64,000 nucleotides of DNA from Anagrus nilaparvatae (Eukaryota > Arthropoda > Insecta > Hymenoptera > Mymaridae). Of this stretch, positions 10,514-21,640 are shown one piece after another. How positions within the stretch are numbered: position 1 is the first letter of the stretch; every line of letters begins with the position of its first letter. The position numbers and the translations under genes are program-made. The stretch is taken from assembly GCA_022575985.1 (NCBI GenBank), contig JAKSXM010000007.1, positions 4,528,501 through 4,592,500 on the forward strand. Direction: 5' to 3'. The notes under the pieces were generated by a model, which was not told where the DNA came from, searched no databases, and saw only the letters and a program-made list of their open reading frames with translations.

Positions 10514-10559
10514 AACCTTCTTTTTGATGATAATGAGAATTAACGTATATTTTTAGGTA

Positions 10560-10878
10560 ACATATATTTTATTAAAGATGACAGTACATAAAGACGAAAT
10601 TTCAACCAGATGGAATGACGGAGTCCTTAACCAGACTGGCGAGTCAGTGGATGCAAGTCAAAAGATGGAGTTCATGAATAGAACTAAATGGCCTTGAACC
10701 TGTCCTGAAGTAATGTGAAAACAGTCCCGGGATAGGCTCGCATAAGGTAGGAAGGGAGTGGAGTTTTAGTGGGTATAGGCAAAGTAGGTCGAGTCCCACA
10801 TAACTGTCAGTTCGGATGCTGATCAGTATGCGTAATGCATTTCTCCACTTCCTACGCAAAAATAAAAAAAAAAAAAAT
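10560..10878 (+). mobile_element. Probable LINE 3' UTR fragment with poly(A)
   Basis: A GC-richer island (GGAAGGGAGTGGAGTTTTAG, then GTCGAGTCCCACATAAC) ends in a long A tract at about 10861-10877. The GGAGTTTTAGTGGGTA ... GAGTCCCACA pair resembles 3' UTRs of R1/TRAS-type LINEs. No coding sequence is present, so the class is tentative. Confidence 0.4.
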
Positions 10879-10907
10879 TATTATTATTTATTATTTAAAA
10901 AAAAATT

Positions 10908-12421
10908 ACCCTGCCAAGTAATTGGCACTATGGTTCCTCATTAGCAATAACAAAATGTTGTCAATATTCTATTTTACCTAATAAAAAATTAAAATATTAG
11001 AATAATTGTGCCAAATTTTCTAAATTTAATAAAGAAAGTGGATAAACTTTCTCCTGATACCCAAAAAATTTTCAAACATCAATAAAAAGATATTTTTTTA
11101 ACTTTTTTATGTGAAAAATTTTAAAAGAAAATTTTGAAAAAAAATTAGGTATCAGATTGTTTATATCCAGTTAAAAAGATAATTCTACATATTAGTACTT
11201 TCATGAAAAAAAATGAGGTACTACGTCCAAAAAGAAAAAAAATTATGCTATTTTTTTAATTATTTTATGTAAAAAATTTAAAAAAAAAAAAATTTCGCAA
11301 AATTATGTATCAGATGGAGAAATCCTTTACAAACGATAATTCTAGATATTCGTACTTTCATAGGAAAAAATTAAGTATTACGTCCTAAAATAAAAAAAAT
11401 TTTGGCGGTTTTTGTATTTTTTGGCGACAAAAATTTTGAGAAAAAAATTTTGAAATAATTAAGTATCAGGTCCAAAAAATTTCAATAAATGATATTTCTA
11501 AAACTAGTACTTCCACAGAAATAAATTAAGTACTGCGTCCATAAAGAAAAAAAAAATTGGTATTTTTTGTATTTTTTGGTGAAAAAAATTTTGAGAAAAA
11601 AATTTTCTATAAATAAATTATAAGATTCGAGATATCGAGTAAAAACGATACTTCTAGATATCAGTACTTTCATGGGAAAAAATGAGGTACTACGTCCAAA
11701 AAGAAAAAAAATTATGGTATTTTTTTAATTATTTTATGTAAAAAATTTTTTTTAAAAAATTTCGAAAAATTATGTATCAGATGGAGAAATCCGTTACAAA
11801 CGATAATTCTAGATATTCGTACTTTCATAGGAAAAAATTAAGTATTACGTCCTAAAATAAAAAAAATTTTGGCGTTTTTGTATTTTTTGGCGACAAAAAT
11901 TTTGACAAAAAAATGAAAAAAAAATTAAGTATTAGGTCCAAAAAATTACAATAAACGATATTTCTTAAACTAGTACTTCCATGGAAATAAATTAGGTACT
12001 ACGTCCAAAAAGAAAAAAAAGATTGGTATTTTTTATATTTTTTTGTGAAAAAAATTTTAGGAAAAAAATTTTCAGAAAATTAAGTATCCGATTCGAGATA
12101 TCATGTGAAAACCATACTTTCAAATATAAGTACTTTCATGGAAATAAATGAGGTATTACATCCAAATTAAAAAAAAAATAAAAGTACCTCGAGCTTTTTT
12201 GGTGAAAAAATTTTTGAAAAAAAAATTAGGTCTTAATTCCATAATGTTTGTGAAATATCAGCGATTACATACGTACGTACGTACACACACACATACACAC
12301 ATACAGACTTTTTTTAAAAACCGGTTTTTTAGCTTCCTGAGGTCTCAAAACGTGCTTATATACCAAAAAATCAAAAAAAAAATTTTGACCTATCACAATG
12401 GTTCCTCTATGAGGAACCAAA
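10908..12421 (-). repeat. 1.5 kb GGTTCCTC repeat family, full-length inverted copy
   Basis: In minus orientation it begins at 12421 with GGTTCCTCATAGAGGAACC, itself a palindrome. It continues with the AAACCGGTTTTT block and a (TG/TACG)n tract near 12265-12305. About eight tandem subunits of roughly 100-120 bp follow. Each contains a TTCATGGAAATAAATGAGGTA-like line, a variable 'GTACTACGTCC' line and A/T homopolymers. It ends near 10908 at GAGGAACCATAGTGCC and CTTGGCAGGGTAA. There is no ORF of substance. The superfamily is unknown; it is non-autonomous. Confidence 0.75.
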
Positions 12422-12429
12422 AATTATTA

Positions 12430-12810
12430 TTTATTCAGTAGAAGAAATACATTTACATGTTTTATAATCAAAAATAATATTACAAATTATGTATAGTATC
12501 CATGCTGAAGTGGATAAATACTTTTTCCACCTATGCGCATGCTACTGTATATCTAAGTAGTATAATATAAAAATTTTAAACAATAAAAAAAAAGCTATAA
12601 TAAAAATAAAATAAAATAAAATTATAAAATTATAAAATTATAAATAGATTAACAGAATATTAATATTTACACATTATTTAATAAAACTAGTTAAATTTAT
12701 AAGTATATACATGAGAAAAGCGAGTTTCGTATAGTGACTAGTTTACAATTATAAATTATAAAATATTTCATAGATGACTTTTAATTTTCATCTTGATATT
12801 TTCTTTGCTT
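12430..12810. other. AT-rich spacer, nothing recognised
   Basis: Low-complexity A/T sequence with an (ATAAA)n/(TTATAAAA)n run near 12600-12645. No gene or element end could be supported. Confidence 0.5.
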
Positions 12811-12823
12811 GAATTTAAAGTTT

Positions 12824-13870
12824 TTAAATTATAGGCAATTTGTTGTAATATTGGATAGCTGTAATATAGTTGTTTTTGAATGCAACTGATTTACTAGCTT
12901 TAAAATCTATACTTTTATTTCTTGTATTTACAGGAAAAACTAAGAATTTATTTTTTAATTCTTCATAATAGTTCATAATAGAATCAAGTATAAAAGCTTG
13001 TCTATTATTTAAATAAGAATTTTTATAGAAATTGGAAGAATGAATTATTTTTAGTAACCTGTTTCTTAAATTGTTTAGAGGAAGTATGACATTATTGTAA
13101 GCTCCGCCCCACGCGATGATACCGTAGAAGGCAACGTTTTGGAAAAGAGCATAATAGAGCATTTGTAGTGTTTGTACATCCATAAAATATTTCATTTTTT
13201 TAAATATAAATAGCAAATACCTTGTTCTCCCCACAATCTGCTGAATGTGAATGTCCCATCTTAGGAAGCAATCAAAGATTACTCCCAAGTATTTGCAGCT
13301 GTTCACTCGTTTTAAATTAAAATTACCAATTGGTATTTCTATTTTATGAGGAATACTGTTCTGATACGCGCCGTATGTGACAAAAACAGTTTTATCTATA
13401 TTCAAAAATAATTGATTAGCATTCAGCCATTTGTAAGCTAGGCTAAGGTATTATACCATTTTTCCCGTGCTAAAGACCACGATTTCTCACTTACAATAAT
13501 TGCTGTATCATCGGCATAAGAAATTCTAGAGTTTATAGAAAGAACATTAAAAATGTCATTTATATATATTATAAGCAGTAAAGGACCCAAAATAGTTCCC
13601 TGAGGCACACCAATGGTCACCTCAATAAAACTACTATGGGTTTCATTTACTATTACCTTTTGTTTTCTGTCAGAAAGGTAAACCCAGAGTAAATTTGAGT
13701 AAACCTTGAGTAAACCCAGTACTTTACCTCTCAAACCATAAGAAATAATTTTATGAAATATAATATATGAAATTTTATGAAATGATAGTATATTGTATTT
13801 AATGGTATCAAAAGCCTTGACCAGATCCAGATAAGTGACAATGGTGCTATATAAAATGGTGATATATGAA
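12824..13870 (-). pseudogene. LINE reverse transcriptase, 5'-truncated and frameshifted
   Basis: Two adjoining minus-strand frames belong together. The first (13438-13734, extending to about 13860) contains LDLVKAFDTI, then GVPQGTILGPLL and the catalytic SYADDTAIIV. The second (12824-13405) contains SCKYLGVIFD, RWDIHI and the C-terminal FYGIIAWGG segment of the RT thumb/connection region. The frame change lies around 13405-13440. Endonuclease and 5' parts are absent. The motif set is that of a non-LTR retrotransposon of a different family from those at 14.6-24 kb. Confidence 0.8.
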
Positions 13871-13907
13871 AATAAAAATGTTAAAAATTTTACTTCTTTA
13901 TATTCGC

Positions 13908-14233
13908 TTCATCATATGTCTAGACTCCCAAAAAGAATTTGGGATCAATTGAAGGCGAAAAGTTGGTAAAAATTAAATGATAAACGTGATTAACAATAAA
14001 AGGAATTTAATATTTTAAATGATCTTAACCTATTTATTGTTTTCTTAGATTGATTAAAATATTTGTTCAATTACTCAGAAATATTTTGGGTGGATAAACA
14101 ACGTATTTTTATCAATCTAAGAAAATAATAAGTGGGGTAAGATCCCGTGAAATTCATGAATCTATTATCGCTTAATTTTGAAATACTTCACGCCTTTAAA
14201 TCGTCCCAAATCTTTTTTGGGAATCTTGATATA
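13908..14233. mobile_element. Palindromic MITE
   Basis: ACTCCCAAAAAGAATTTGGG at 13925 is the near-complement of CCCAAATCTTTTTTGGGAAT at about 14205-14225. Further inward, TTTTCTTAGATTGAT (14039) pairs with ATCAATCTAAGAAAA (14113). The element is about 325 bp and has no coding capacity. Confidence 0.6.
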
Positions 14234-14239
14234 TAATAT

Positions 14240-14630
14240 GATAAAATTAATAGGCAGAAGTCAAAGGGGTAAAGCCAGGGCTGAAAAATGAGAATATTAT
14301 AAAAAATAAAATAGAATTAAATATTAAATATTCATTTAATTTTTTGTTGTTGTATGAAACAATATAAATTTTACAATTATGTAAAATAGTTGAATCAGTA
14401 TATGCTCTACCTATTAATACAGGCATTGGTTGTGCATAATCAAGAACAATACGCATACACTTATTTTCAGCTGCACAATTATCAATTTCTGTATTTACGT
14501 ATACCACACCGTCTGATAGAGTAGGATTCTATATTTCTCCCCACCCTATTAACTCACTTTGACAACGAATTATACTTAATTCAAATTTAATAACTCATGA
14601 TTCGGTAATCGTACGCTTTGAACTTCCTTG
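14240..14630. other. Spacer with one unassigned open frame
   Basis: An 86-codon minus-strand frame (14247-14507) contains MRIVLDYAQPMPVLIGRAYT and NCKIYIVSYNNKK. It lacks a recognisable domain, start context or neighbours, and it may be a transposon remnant. No other feature was seen. Confidence 0.35.
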
Positions 14631-14639
14631 ATCAATCAT

Positions 14640-15196
14640 CCCTTTAACACTAAAATTATTAATTTTTACACCTTTAATATATTAAAGGCCTTTGACAGCA
14701 TATCGCCCACCAAACTAATATTTAAGCTTAAAGATATAGGTTTCTCACGGGCAGCCTTTTTATGGATCCAATCCTACTTCAAAAATCGACAACTCCAAGT
14801 AGTTTTCAAAATTACCATCTCTGACACACTTATTAATAATCTTGGTGTCCCTCAAGGCTCAGTCCTTGGGCCTTAATCTACATCAACGATTTAGAAGATA
14901 ATCTAACAACAGGACCCCATTTATTGTATGCAGACGATCTCCAAGTTTACATCCAGGTCTTTACAGAGGATGTTTTACTTGCTGCTGGAAATCTTTCACT
15001 CATTGCGCGTAAGATCTTAAAGTGGGCAGATATTGTCTCTCAAACCTTAATCATAAAAAAACAAAAGCCATGTTTTTCAGCACATCATCAATTGTAGAAC
15101 GCATAGGTAAAATCTAGAATCTTGAGGTTGAATTGGGTAAAAATGTCACAATCCACTTCTCTGATAAAGTTAAAAGTCTTGGCGTGATACTAGATA
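14640..15196 (+). pseudogene. LINE A, reverse transcriptase part upstream of the Tigger insertion
   Basis: Starts with KAFDSISPTKLIFKL and continues through GVPQGSVLGP. After a small deletion and frameshift near 14873 it continues as IYINDLEDNL, then LLYADDLQVYIQ (catalytic YADD), LKWADIVSQTLN and finally VKSLGVILD. The last codons run straight into the element inserted at the TA at 15195-15196 and resume at 21033. It belongs to the same family as LINE B (22039-23793), which reads AFDSISPTKLIEKL and KSLGVILDSKLNW at the matching places. Upstream RT and endonuclease are missing. Inactive. Confidence 0.85.
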
Positions 15197-15404
15197 CAGG
15201 CATCCCTCGTTATCCGCGGGGGATACGTTCCTGAAAAGTACCGCGGATAACAAAACCGCGCATAATAAGACCTTACTCTTATGGGAAAATAGGGGTTACC
15301 TTCGTAGAAATTCAAATGATATTAAAATTAATTTTTTTTTCTAATAAAAATGATTTTTTGCCCAGAAGTACGTAAATTTATTTCAAAAAATACAAAATTT
15401 CAAT

Positions 15405-16451
15405 GAGTGATTCTTAGTGAATTCAGCAAAAGGTTCCAGGTCGGGTAGCTGAAACCGGCTAAAAACTTTTTTTTGCCAATTACCTATCCAAAATGGACTA
15501 TGTCCCCAAATTTTAGCCCTTAATATTGAAAACTAAGCCCAGGGCGAATTTTTGAAAAAAAAAGACGTTTTCATCTTTCCTCAGCCACCCATTCTTCTTT
15601 TATGTGCCATTCCTTCTGGATATCATTAAAAATAATGAAAAAAGAGGTACTATAGTAAAATTTCCTCAGGAATCCATTCATACCATTAGTTTTTGAAAAT
15701 TCCTACACGGGGAGCCAGAAAATCGATAAATTCACAGGGTATATTACGGAAACTACAGAAAAATTGTATATCCGAATTTTTTATTCAGCTTCTCAGGAAA
15801 AGCGTGTTTTTATATATATTTTCGGATGCCATATCAACCTAGATGCGATCGAACTTCCTAGACCCTAAAATAACCGAAAAATCGTGAATTTTCCTCAATT
15901 TTTCTCATTTTTTAGCAGTTTTTTGAATTTTCCCGCTCTAAATGACTCCGAACGATTTAAACAAGGTAAGATTCGGATTCCCAGGGAAATTTCATATATT
16001 TTCTTTACTTAAATCTTTTTTAGGCTTCGATGTAAACGAGCTCACACCAAATGCCTTAAATACAAAATTTTGATTTTTATCGTTTTTTAGCAGTTTTTTT
16101 GAATTTTCCCGCTCTAAATGACTCCGAACGATTTAAATAGAGTGAGATTCGGATTCCCAGGGAAATTTTACATATTTTCTTTATTTAAATCATTTTTAGG
16201 CTTCGATGTAAACGAGCTCACACCAAATGCTTTAAATACAAAATTTTGATTTTTATCGTTTTTTAGCAGTTTTCTTGAATTTTCCCGCTCTAAATAACTC
16301 CGAACGATTTAAACAAGGTGAGATTCGGATTCCCAGGGAAATTTTACATATTTTCTTTATTTAAATCATTTTTAGGCTTTGATGTAAACGAGCTCACACC
16401 AAATGCCTTAAATACAAAATTTTGATTTTTATCGTTTTTTAGCAGTTTTGT
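15405..16451 (+). repeat. Left inverted arm with ~176-bp tandem subrepeats
   Basis: After a unique ~450-bp terminal segment, a unit containing TCCCGCTCTAAATGACTCCG, GGATTCCCAGGGAAATTT and GTAAACGAGCTCACACC repeats at about 15931, 16108 and 16282. Spacing is 175-177 bp. The last copy is cut at the TTAGCAGTTTT line (16451). Confidence 0.85.
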
Positions 16452-16759
16452 GTGTACTTTATCTGTTTAAGGTTCCTAATAAGATTTATTATATCGTATA
16501 TAATAACAACTTAATAAATATTATATTATTAAAGATGTAAATTACTAATAATCTTATTTCCGAAAAAAATTTTAAATAATTTAAATTTAGCGCTAAAAAT
16601 AATAAACATTGTATATAAAAAATTTAAAGCTATGTGGCGTGGCAATCGTCAATGTTTACAAGATTTATTATTAAATAAATGAGTTACATTAAAAACATTT
16701 TTATTGTATTCATATTATTCATTAAAACAATAAGCTACGTAAATTGTAAACATGACGTA

Positions 16760-17696
16760 CACGGAAAAAAATTCTAAGTTGTATTGACAAATAACTTTGT
16801 TGAAATATGCCAACAAAGTATTTGTTGAATTGTCATAGTTACTTAGTTGATTCAAACAGAGTGAAAATTTTATTTAAAAAAAATTATTTTTTTATTTTTT
16901 TTTTTATTTTTTTAAATTAATTATTTTTTTTTATAATTATTTTTTTATATTTATTTAATATTTATTAATTTAAAATCTGTTAAAAAAAACCGAAGAAAAA
17001 TTTTGACTGCTACTGGGATCGAACTCGAGTACTGCGGCTTCCGAGACAGCGTGATTATCCATTCTGCTAACAGGACAGTTGTATTTAATAAAAAAATTTT
17101 AAGTACTATATGTTACAGATAATAATTTTAGAAATTATATGCAGAGTAAATTATACATATATACCCAGCGAAATGCATATTTAAAAATAATAGTTAAAAC
17201 TATCATAAATAATTTTTAGGAAATCCCATTTCTTTATTATAATAATAATGAATAATAATATAAGCAAAAGTAAATTATGCATTTTATATTTAAAAATAAT
17301 ACTTAAAACTATCATTAAAAATTTTTAGGAAATTCCATTTCTTTATTGAATAATAATATAAACAAAAGCGCGCTGCTGAAAGAGAAGAGCATAATAGGAT
17401 AGAAAGAGAAAGAATGAATAAATATTTTAATATAAAAGAAAAAGCATTGACCTAACTATTAAAATTAATCATATTAATGTTGTAGGTTGTTGGTTTATCT
17501 AACACTATGTTGATTCAACAAAGATTTAAGTGGTTAACTTAACAATTTTAATTTTGCTTGAATCAACAAAGTATTTGTTGGTTGAATGTTTTTATTTGAC
17601 AATTCAACGTTTAATCTTTCCATTCAACAAACTTACAATACTAATCATATTTCAGTAACGTAATACGTTTAGTTTGTCTTATATTTTTTTTACGTG
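16760..17696. mobile_element. TA-flanked MITE with CACGGAAAAAAA-type ends
   Basis: The left end CACGGAAAAAAATTC (16760) and the right end, the complement of CACGTAAAAAAAATA (17696), are flanked by TA on both sides. Subterminal inverted blocks follow: GTTGAAATATGCCAACAAAG and AACAAAGTATTTGTTG near 16800-16835, and matching AACAAAGTATTTGTTGG near 17563-17580. It has no transposase. It is inserted just upstream of the ORF at 17750, inside the long-TIR element. Confidence 0.65.
17005..17076 (-). pseudogene. tRNA-like segment inside a MITE
   Basis: On the minus strand a 70-base segment has an A-box-like TAGCAGAATGG and a B-box GAGTTCGATCC at tRNA spacing. The possible anticodon loop is CTCGGAA. 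The acceptor and D stems do not pair, so it cannot be a working tRNA. It resembles the tRNA-derived inserts known in some insect MITEs. The identity of the parent tRNA is not clear. Confidence 0.45.
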
Positions 17697-17699
17697 TAG

Positions 17700-18511
17700 T
17701 AGCAGTTCAGGTTTTTCAAAAATATATTGTAAGGTACATAAAAGAAAATATGCCTCAAATTAAGAAAATTGAGTATGTTAGCGATGGTTGTCCTGGACAA
17801 TACAAAAATTGTTCCAACCTATACAATTTATGTCAACATAAAAAGAATTTTGGTATTGATGCTAAGTGGATATTTTTTGCAACTTCTCACGGTAAATCAA
17901 CTTGTGATATCATTGGAGGTACGATAAAAAGAGATACAAGCAAAGAAAGTTTACGTCGTGAATTTGATAATCAAATAATGAATGTAAGCCGCATTCATGA
18001 ATTTTGTGAACATCATTTACCTACAATAAAAACAATAATAATAAGCAGAGAGTAGTTAAGCCTGGAACGTGACACAACATCATCAATGGCGCATACCATT
18101 CCAGGAACACGAAATTATCACGACTTTACTCCATTATCAAATACAATAATTGGCTGTAAATATTTAAGTTCAGATGAAAGTTATTCCTTAAGATTTAATT
18201 TGTTGAAAAAAATAGCTTATAAATGGTCAGCAAATACTTATGTCTCTTTCGTAATCTCAAAAACTTGGGCGGTAGGTTTTATTACAGACATAATTGAAGA
18301 TGAATTAATAGCTAAAATATCTGTATTACAAAGTTTTTCAAAAAATATCTACAAATGGCCTGATACTGAGACCCGTGTTAAAGTAGGCTTTAATGAAATT
18401 TTATACAATGTATCGGCTACAAATGAAGATGATAAAATAAAAATAAAATCAGGGCATACTCATTCCAAATACACTCAATATCTAAAGAATTTGGATTCTA
18501 TTTGTGAATAA
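17700..18511 (+). pseudogene. Transposase-like ORF of the long-TIR element, one in-frame stop
   Basis: A single frame runs from the MITE junction to 18511, broken only by one TAG at 18053-18055. The first part reads YVSDGCPGQYKN, then WIFFATSHGKSTCD and IGGTIKRDTSKESLRR. The second part (from 18086) reads GCKYLSSDESYSLRFN and ends with HSKYTQYLKNLDSI. The D-G-x-x-Q-xKN and FATSHGKxxCD-xIGGTxKR motifs are a conserved block I associate with proteins of animal DNA transposons, probably the catalytic DDE/DDD region. They are not from a host enzyme family. It lies between the inverted arms of the 15405-20295 element, as expected for its own transposase. The N-terminal part is missing or displaced by the MITE. 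The superfamily could be checked only by search. Confidence 0.55.
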
Positions 18512-18892
18512 ATTATCTAAATTATAAAAATATTTTCTGAATACATTATTGTAAGCTAAATATTATATAAATATCAATAAAAATTTTTTTAATAGAATAA
18601 TTTTCTCTTTATTAAAAAACTCATTCTTTTAAAGATTATTAAAATATGTAATTCATTAATTATTATTTAAAAAATTTTTTTTCTCTAAAGAATAGCTATA
18701 TTTTATAGAATGTAACTCCGAATTCTATCTAGTGACCAATATAGAGCTAAAAAATAATTTAAATTTATAGAATTTTCTATGAACTCTTTTACACTAAAGC
18801 CAAAAAATTATTAAAGTATAGAAAAAGTTTAAAATTTTACTGGAAACCCGAATTTGACATTAATTAAATCATACAGGGTCATGTAGTACGGC

Positions 18893-20295
18893 AAAATTCC
18901 AAAATACTGCTAAAAATCGATAAAAATCAAAATTTTATGTATTTAAGGCATTTGGTGTGAGCTCGTTTACATCAAAGCCTAAAAATTATTTAAATTAAGA
19001 AAATATGTAAAATTTCCCTGGGAATCTGAATCTCACCTTGTTTAAATTGTTCGGAGTGATTTAGAGCGGGAAAATTCAAAAAAATTGCTAAAAAACGATA
19101 AAAATCAAAATTTTGTATTTAAGGCATTTGGTGTGAGCTCGTTTACATCGAAGCCTAAAAATGATTTAAATAAAGAAAATATGTAAAATTTCCCTGGGAA
19201 TCTGAATCTCACCTTGTTTAAATCGTTCGGAGTCATTTACAGCGGGAAAATTCAAAAAAACTGCTAAAAAACGATAAAAATCCAAATTTTGTATTTAAAG
19301 CATTTGGTGTGAGCTCGTTTACATCGAAGCCTAAAAATGATTTAAATAAAGAAAATATGTAAAATTTCCCTGGGAATCCGAATCTCACTTTGTTTAAATC
19401 GTTCGGAGTCATTTAGAGCGGGAAAATTCAAAAAAACTGCTAAAAAACGATAAAAATCAAAATTTTGTATTTAAAGCATTTGGTGTGAGCTCGTTTACAT
19501 CGAAGCCTAAAAAGGATTTAAATAAAGAAAATATGTAAAATTTCCCTGGGAATCCGAATCACACTTTGTTTAAATCGTTCGGAGTCATTTAGAGCGGGAA
19601 AATTCAAAAAAACTGCTAAAAAACGATAAAAATCAAAATTTTGTATTAAAGGCATTTGGTGTGAGCTCGTTTACATCGAAGCCTAAAAAGGATTTAAATA
19701 AAGAAAATATATGAAATTTCCCTGGGAATCCAAATCTTACCTTGTTTAAATCGTCATTTAGAGCGGGAAAATTCAAAAAAACTGCTAAAAAATGAGAAAA
19801 ATTGAGGAAAATTCACGATTTTTCGGTTATTTTAGGGTCTAGGAAGTTCGATCGCATCTAGGTTGATATGGCATCCGAAAATATATATAAAAACACGCTT
19901 TTCCTGAGAAGGTGAATAAAAAATTCGGATATACAATTTTTCTGTAGTTTCCGTAATATACCCTGTGAATTTATGCATTTTCTGGCTCCCCGTGTAGGAA
20001 TTTTCAAAAACTACTGGCATGACTGGATTCCTGAGGAAATTTTACTATAGTACCTCTTTTTTCATTATTTTTAATGATTTCCAGAAGGAATGGCACATAA
20101 AAGAAGAATGGGTGGCTGAGAAAAGATGAAAACGTCTTTTTTTTTCAAAAATTCGCCCTGGGCTTAGTTTTCAATATTAAGGGCTAAAATTTGGGGACAT
20201 AGTCCATTTTGGATAGGTAATTAGCAAAAAAAAGTTTTTAGCCGGTTTCAGCGACCCGACCTGGAAACTTTTTCTGAATTCACTAAGAATCACTC
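18893..20295 (-). repeat. Right inverted arm with ~176-bp tandem subrepeats
   Basis: Complement of the left arm. The subunit line TTCGGAGTCATTTAGAGCGG repeats at about 19051, 19228, 19404 and 19580, with a shortened copy near 19755 and a diverged one near 18880. The copy number is about two higher than in the left arm, so the arms have expanded independently. The terminal ~450 bp (19830-20295) match the left arm without repeats. Confidence 0.85.
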
Positions 20296-20299
20296 CAAT

Positions 20300-20779
20300 A
20301 AAAGTAAGTTCAGGATCAAATTTTTTGTTAAAAAAAGTCTGTAATCCTTGATTGTTTTGCTCGTCTTAAAACATCCTTGTATAACTCTTCATAAATTTCT
20401 ACCGCTTTTTCACAATTATTTTTAAAACTCAAACTCCTTGTCCTTATTGGATCATAATTCATTGCCAATCAATGACAAATTGTAAGAAATTTATGATTTG
20501 TAAAATGGTTTTTCCGTTGAGAGAAACTTCAACATTTGGTTCGGTTTCTGGCTAGTGTTGCCCCAAATTTAGAGAACTATTTCGGATTTTATCTTTATTA
20601 TCGCGTATTGTCCTAATTTATGACTCATTCACTTGAAAACGCCTTGCAATTACGGCAATTTTGTCACCATTATTAATCAAATTCAAAATTTTGAGTTTAT
20701 CCGCGATATTCATGACGCCCCTTGCGCGAGATGGTGTTTTCTTAGATGATTGCGGTGTTTTCCTTGATTGTGGAGCCAT
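20300..20779 (-). pseudogene. Tigger/pogo transposase remnant (CENP-B-like N-terminus)
   Basis: From the ATG complement at 20779 the frame reads a short basic start (MAPQSRKTPQSSKK). It then gives NIADKLKILNLINNGDKI and AVIARRFQVNES, the first helix-turn-helix of the CENP-B/pogo DNA-binding domain (family pattern: KLxIL ... GxxxxxIAxxFxVNES). A stop follows at 20616-20618. The frame then continues as IRTIRDNKDKIR, again family-typical. The last ~100 bp before the inner insertion encode DVLRRAKQSRITDFF, resembling the C-terminal tail of these transposases. The catalytic DDE core is missing, so it is an internally deleted, non-autonomous copy. Confidence 0.7.
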
Positions 20780-21032
20780 TAAAATTACGAAATACAATTT
20801 TATTTTATAAACTTCAAAAAAAAAAATTGAAAAATGAATGTAGGTTAGAAAAAAATTATAAATATTCTCGAAAATCTGAACATTGTCATAAGTAAACAAA
20901 ATACTTCTTGACGTTTTTTTTAGTGCACAAAAAAAACCGCGGATAACAAGAATTTTCCCGCGGAAAACAAGGGATTGGATATTTTGGTCCTACCGCGGTT
21001 ACGCTGAACCGCGGATAACGAAGGTGCCTGTA

Positions 21033-21640
21033 GTAAACTTAATTGACAGTCCTAGGTAACATCAATTGAATAAAAGTGACTAAATCCCTTTACTCCCTAC
21101 GCTTTATTAGACACTTTACCACTGAAAAGCTACGCATAATACTAGTTCAGGCCTTAATAACACCTCATTTAGATTACTGCAACACAGTTTACCTGAATGC
21201 AAGTAATACTCTTAAAGCAAGAGTCCAACGCCTTAATAACTGTACCATAAGATATATATTTGGCACTAGAAGGGCGAACACATATCCCCTTATAGAAAGA
21301 AGCTTAACTGGTTATGCACAGACAGCAGAAGACTATATTTTTACTTATATACAAAATTTTACGCTTACAACCTCTTTACCTTATGAACTTATTTACTAAA
21401 TACATACCAAAGGATAACGCTAGAAGCACTTTAATTACAAAAGAATTAAAACTACCTCCTCTAAATGAATGTGGGTCCTTGCCTTTTCAACTACAAGGAA
21501 CGATCTATTGGGAATCTATCCCTCTTAACATCAGAGTCAAGCCTTGCCTTAACTCCTTCAAAACGGCATTATATAAACATCTTCTGACATTAGATCCATA
21601 ATAAATGCACATATTTATCTTACCAAATCCATACCCAAAG
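21033..21640 (+). pseudogene. LINE A, 3' part downstream of the Tigger insertion
   Basis: Continues the RT of 14640-15196 after the TA at 21031. It reads SLYSLRFIRHFTTEKLRI, LVQALITPHLDYC and RVQRLNNCTIRYIFG. After a frameshift near 21395 it continues with KYIPKDNARSTLITKELKL and SLNSFKTALYKHL-type residues to the TAA at 21599. It is collinear with 23220-23793 of LINE B. Several stops and frameshifts are present. Confidence 0.85.

Larger units (their letters stand above)
15405..20295. mobile_element. 4.9 kb DNA transposon with >1 kb terminal inverted repeats and 4-bp target duplication
   Basis: The ends are inverted repeats starting GAGTGATTCTTAGTGAATT at 15405, with the complement ending at 20295. 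Both sides are flanked by CAAT (15401-15404 and 20296-20299). Left arm 15405-16451 and right arm about 18893-20295 are near-identical in inverted orientation. They differ mainly in the copy number of an internal ~176-bp tandem unit (three against five to six). Between the arms lie an ORF (17750-18511) and a separate MITE (16760-17696). The 4-bp duplication plus long arms would suit Sola-type elements, but that is an inference. Confidence 0.75.
15197..21030. mobile_element. Tigger-like (pogo/TcMar) element, enlarged to 5.8 kb by a nested insertion
   Basis: The left end CAGGCATCCCTCGTTATCC (15197) and the right end, the complement of CAGGCACCTTCGTTATCC (21030), are inverted repeats flanked by TA (15195-15196 and 21031-21032). 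Removing the segment and one TA rejoins the LINE reading CTAGAT-AGTAAACTTAAT, i.e. LDSKLN. This proves an insertion with a TA duplication, as made by Tc1/mariner transposases. A CENP-B/pogo-type DNA-binding domain is encoded near the right end (20618-20779, minus). The middle of the element is replaced by the 4.9 kb element at 15405-20295. Confidence 0.85.

Noticed and set aside
17005..17076. Functional tRNA gene
   Set aside because: A- and B-box-like sequences are present, but acceptor and D stems do not pair. Kept only as a tRNA-like pseudogene.
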